From Hyphococcus sp. (GTDB taxonomy: Bacteria > Pseudomonadota > Alphaproteobacteria > Caulobacterales > Parvularculaceae), in assembly GCA_021776415.1 (NCBI GenBank), contig JAJFFY010000007.1, positions 124,001 to 188,000 on the forward strand: 64,000 nucleotides of DNA, in the 5' to 3' direction. Below the pieces are notes generated by a model that was not told the DNA's origin, ran no database searches, and saw only the letters and a list, made by a program, of their open reading frames with translations. A program made the translations under genes and the position numbers. Positions within the stretch are counted from its first letter, which is position 1, and every line of letters begins with the position of its first letter. Shown one piece after another: positions 61,762 through 64,000 of this stretch.

Positions 61762-62916
61762 ATGGCGGCGCAAACGGACATCGAAACGGGCCTACCGGCA
61801 TGGACGTATACCGACCCCGATTTTTTCGCCCTTGAACGCGCCAAACTGTTTGCATCAAGCTGGCAGATTGTCTGCCATGAAAGCGACATCGCCAAGCGCG
61901 GCGCCTATGCGACCTTGAATTTTCTCAGTGCGCTTGCGTTTGTGATCCGCGGCGATGACGGCGTTATTCGCGCATTTCAAAATGTCTGTCGCCATCGTGC
62001 GGCGCGGCTTCTGGACGACCCGTTCGGTCAGTGTTCCTCGCGCATTGTCTGCCCTTATCATGCATGGACCTATGACCTTGGCGGGCGGCTGGTCGGCGTG
62101 CCGGAGCAGGATGGATATGAGGCGTTTGACAAAAAAAACTATGGGCTAAGGCCTTTGGCGCTTGGCGAGTGCGGCGGGTTTGTGTTTGTTCGCTTTGGCG
62201 AGAACGGTCAGTCGTTCGATGAATTCGCAGAGCCGTTGCGCGAAGAGTTCGAGATGTACAAAACGGCGCAGATGCGTGCGCTTGGCCGCATCACCATGCG
62301 GACGCGCGAAGTCAACTGGAAGATCGCAACGGAAAATTATGTCGACTGTCTGCATTTGCCTGTCGCCCATGACGGCCTCAACGGTCTTGTCGGTGATACC
62401 TATAAATTGAGCATCAAAGGCGATGCGTATTATATTGATGCGAGCGTAGAAGATTTGCCGAGCCAGTCGCTTTCGGTGCGCGCCTATCGCAAATTTCTCC
62501 CCGAAGTTGCGCATCTGCCGCCGGAGCGGCAGCGCCGCTGGGTCTATATCAAGCTTTGGCCAAACCTCGCCTTCGATATTTACCCAGATCAAATCGACTT
62601 TATGCAGTTTATTCCGTTATCGCCGGAGCGGACATTGTTGCGTGAAATCTCCTACGCCCTGCCGGATGACCGCCGCGAAATGCGCGCGGCGCGATATCTC
62701 AACTGGCGCATTAATCGCGTGGTCAATATTGAAGATATGGATATCATTGAACGCGTTCAGGCGGGCTTTGGCATGGGCAATTATGAGCCGGGCCCAATCT
62801 CACGCGATGAGATTTGCCTGATCGATTTCGCTGAGCGCATGCGCCGCGAGCTGCCGGTGTGCCGCGAGCGCGTGAGGCCCGGCCATGATGCGTTGCGCAA
62901 ACTGCTAGATGCCTGA
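61762..62916 (+). CDS. Rieske non-haem iron oxygenase, alpha subunit
   Basis: The protein has 384 residues with a GGCGGAG site before the ATG. The Rieske cluster ligands are C-x-H in QNVCRHRAARLL and C-x2-H in IVCPYHAWTYD. The catalytic-iron line ENYVDCLHLPVAH gives His-x4-His, and the conserved Asp or Glu is expected in the NIEDMDIIERVQAGF line. The C-terminal half is the oxygenase domain. The fold resembles single-component-alpha enzymes of the choline/carnitine/glycine-betaine type as well as ring-hydroxylating dioxygenases. No reductase or ferredoxin is adjacent. The substrate is unknown. Confidence 0.88.
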   Translation: MAAQTDIETGLPAWTYTDPDFFALERAKLFASSWQIVCHESDIAKRGAYATLNFLSALAFVIRGDDGVIRAFQNVCRHRAARLLDDPFGQCSSRIVCPYHAWTYDLGGRLVGVPEQDGYEAFDKKNYGLRPLALGECGGFVFVRFGENGQSFDEFAEPLREEFEMYKTAQMRALGRITMRTREVNWKIATENYVDCLHLPVAHDGLNGLVGDTYKLSIKGDAYYIDASVEDLPSQSLSVRAYRKFLPEVAHLPPERQRRWVYIKLWPNLAFDIYPDQIDFMQFIPLSPERTLLREISYALPDDRREMRAARYLNWRINRVVNIEDMDIIERVQAGFGMGNYEPGPISRDEICLIDFAERMRRELPVCRERVRPGHDALRKLLDA

Positions 62917-62997
62917 GCCCGATGCCAGAGTTGAGCTTGACCGGCAGACGGCGCGCGCATAGCGTCCCGCTCCATTTCATTTTCTGGAGTATCTCAG

Positions 62998-63615
62998 ATG
63001 TCCGAACCGATCAAAATTTACGGCGTGCCGGTCTCGCAAAATGTTCGCAAGCCGCTCGCGGTCGCAGCTCACCTCGGCATCAGCGTTGAGTCCATTCCTT
63101 GTCGGCCCCATGACCCGGCGGTCACGGCGGTCAATCCGTGTGGGCGCATTCCGGCGATGGATGATGACGGGTTCAAGCTTGGCGAGTCGAATGCGATCAT
63201 GGTGCATCTTGCTAGCAAAAAACCCAGCGACATCTATCCGGAGAATGCGGCCGCACGTGCCGAGATAAATTCCTGGTTGTTTTGGGATAATGCCCATTGG
63301 ACGCCAGCCTATCAGCCTATACAGTATGAGCGGTTCATCAAGCCGATGCTCAATCGCGGCGAGACCGATGAGGCGATTGTCGAGATTGCGCTCAAGGCGT
63401 TTGAGCGTGAAGCCGCGCATCTGGATGCGGCGTTCGCCGGCAAGCTGTGGCTGGTTGGCGACGGCCCAACCATCGCCGACATGGCCGTCGGCGCCGGGTT
63501 GACCCACGCTGCCGCAGCGAAATTTCCGCTCGACGACTATGCCAATATCCGCGCCTGGTATGAGCGCCTTGGTGCGCTGGATTGCTGGAAACAGACCGCG
63601 CCGCAGATGGGATAA
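62998..63615 (+). CDS. Glutathione S-transferase family protein
   Basis: The protein has 205 residues. The N-terminal thioredoxin-like domain (about 1-80; PVSQNVRKPLAVAAHLGI, NPCGRIPAMDDDGFKLGESNAIMVHLA with the SNAI loop binding glutathione) and the C-terminal helical domain (about 90-205) form a GST fold. The active-site residue at the end of the first strand is not settled by eye. It may be a detoxification or reductive enzyme, linked to the Rieske gene by an 81-base gap on the same strand. Confidence 0.85.
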   Translation: MSEPIKIYGVPVSQNVRKPLAVAAHLGISVESIPCRPHDPAVTAVNPCGRIPAMDDDGFKLGESNAIMVHLASKKPSDIYPENAAARAEINSWLFWDNAHWTPAYQPIQYERFIKPMLNRGETDEAIVEIALKAFEREAAHLDAAFAGKLWLVGDGPTIADMAVGAGLTHAAAAKFPLDDYANIRAWYERLGALDCWKQTAPQMG

Positions 63616-63693
63616 GAGCCGGCCGCGCCGCCGGTTGTTGACTGTGACGGCGATTTCAGGTGCAACCCGGCGACGCGTAACATATGTAGCCTC

Positions 63694-64000
63694 ATGAGCG
63701 ATTTGAAAAAAAAGCGGTCCTTTCAGGGCCTCATCCTCGAGCTCCAGCATTATTGGGCTGATCAGGGCTGCGTTATCTTGCAGCCCTATGACAAGGAAAT
63801 GGGGGCGGGGACTTTTCATCCGGCGACGACGCTGCGCTCGCTTGGGCCAAAGCCCTGGAAGGCTGCCTATGTGCAGCCTTGCCGGCGCCCCACTGACGGA
63901 CGCTATGGCGCCAATCCCAATCGCTTCCAACACTATTACCAGTTTCAGGTGAGTTTGAAGCCGTCGCCGGAGAATATTCAAGAGCTCTATCTCGGATCAC
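63694..64000 (+). CDS. glyQ: Glycyl-tRNA synthetase alpha subunit (partial, N-terminus)
   Basis: An ATG at 63694 opens a frame that runs off the window edge (102 codons plus one base). The N-terminal lines [32 protein letters not shown] and [18 protein letters not shown] are GlyQ. It encodes the catalytic alpha subunit of the heterotetrameric glycyl-tRNA synthetase. The beta-subunit gene glyS is expected beyond the edge. The gene is on the plus strand, 78 bases after the GST gene. Confidence 0.96.
   Translation, partial: MSDLKKKRSFQGLILELQHYWADQGCVILQPYDKEMGAGTFHPATTLRSLGPKPWKAAYVQPCRRPTDGRYGANPNRFQHYYQFQVSLKPSPENIQELYLGS

Noticed and set aside
1-64000. tRNA or rRNA genes
   Set aside because: Searching by eye for T-loop lines (GGTTCGAATCC-type) and conserved rRNA segments found none that fold into a cloverleaf. 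A short gene could be missed.

Overview
The window is about 64 kb of moderately GC-rich bacterial chromosome, densely coding on both strands. It has no rRNA, no tRNA that I can find, no CRISPR array, no phage and no intact insertion sequence. The gene content points to an aerobic, heterotrophic alphaproteobacterium with a Caulobacter-type dimorphic or polar cell plan, such as Hyphomonadales, Parvularculales or Caulobacterales. The evidence is a PodJ-like polar localization protein with a perfect CtrA-type box upstream, alphaproteobacterial gene pairs (TIGR02186 with TauE; kynureninase with kynurenine formamidase), half-size UPF0016, an EFFAGGG-type cytosine methylase, and intergenic palindromic repeats. 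The genus is not identifiable from what I can see.

Layout. 1-7 kb holds envelope and signalling genes: a lipoprotein-like start, a CsgG-type protein, a secreted protein overlapping a CHASE2 adenylate cyclase, an M48 metalloprotease, and a VWA protein with four tandem repeats. 7-14 kb holds a 32-residue ORF, an aromatic-acid-type MFS transporter, an ACAD10-like phosphotransferase, UPF0016, a MEST-like hydrolase, purD, and a (Pro-Glu)n TonB-like protein. 14-24 kb holds an ArsC/Spx-like protein overlapping cystathionine beta-synthase, mnmC, a lytic transglycosylase, an M49-like lipoprotein, and a serine hydrolase. 24-34 kb is a leucine/isovalerate degradation divergon. On the minus strand are mccB, a cupin, an MBL hydrolase, methylglutaconyl-CoA hydratase, a GNAT, mccA and HMG-CoA lyase. 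On the plus strand are isovaleryl-CoA dehydrogenase and a GntR/FadR regulator. A FadR-type palindrome lies between the two arms.

34-44 kb holds a TauD dioxygenase, small membrane proteins, a thioesterase, an iron alcohol dehydrogenase, a BASS transporter coupled to an N-acyl-D-amino-acid deacylase-like amidohydrolase, and the TauE/TIGR02186 pair. 44-56 kb holds podJ, a long acyl-CoA dehydrogenase, a DUF885 lipoprotein, an acyltransferase, VirK/YbjX, vsr with dcm, and a secreted Arg/Ser/Asp repeat protein. 57-64 kb holds kynurenine genes (kynU, kynB) divergent from a dimethylargininase/permease/Rieske oxygenase operon, then a GST-fold protein and the start of glyQ.

The least explained structure is a set of small non-coding repeats. 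One composite element (about 42.6, 44.6 and 51.9 kb) has an inverted repeat at one end and a CTAG terminus at the other. In two copies that CTAG supplies the stop codon of the neighbouring gene. A separate ~50-bp double-hairpin module is nested inside two of these elements and inside an unrelated palindromic repeat at 24 kb. No clearly new multi-gene defence or biosynthetic system is visible. The best leads are these repeats, the CtrA box at podJ, the GntR-controlled leucine divergon, and a possible structured RNA near 14.1 kb.
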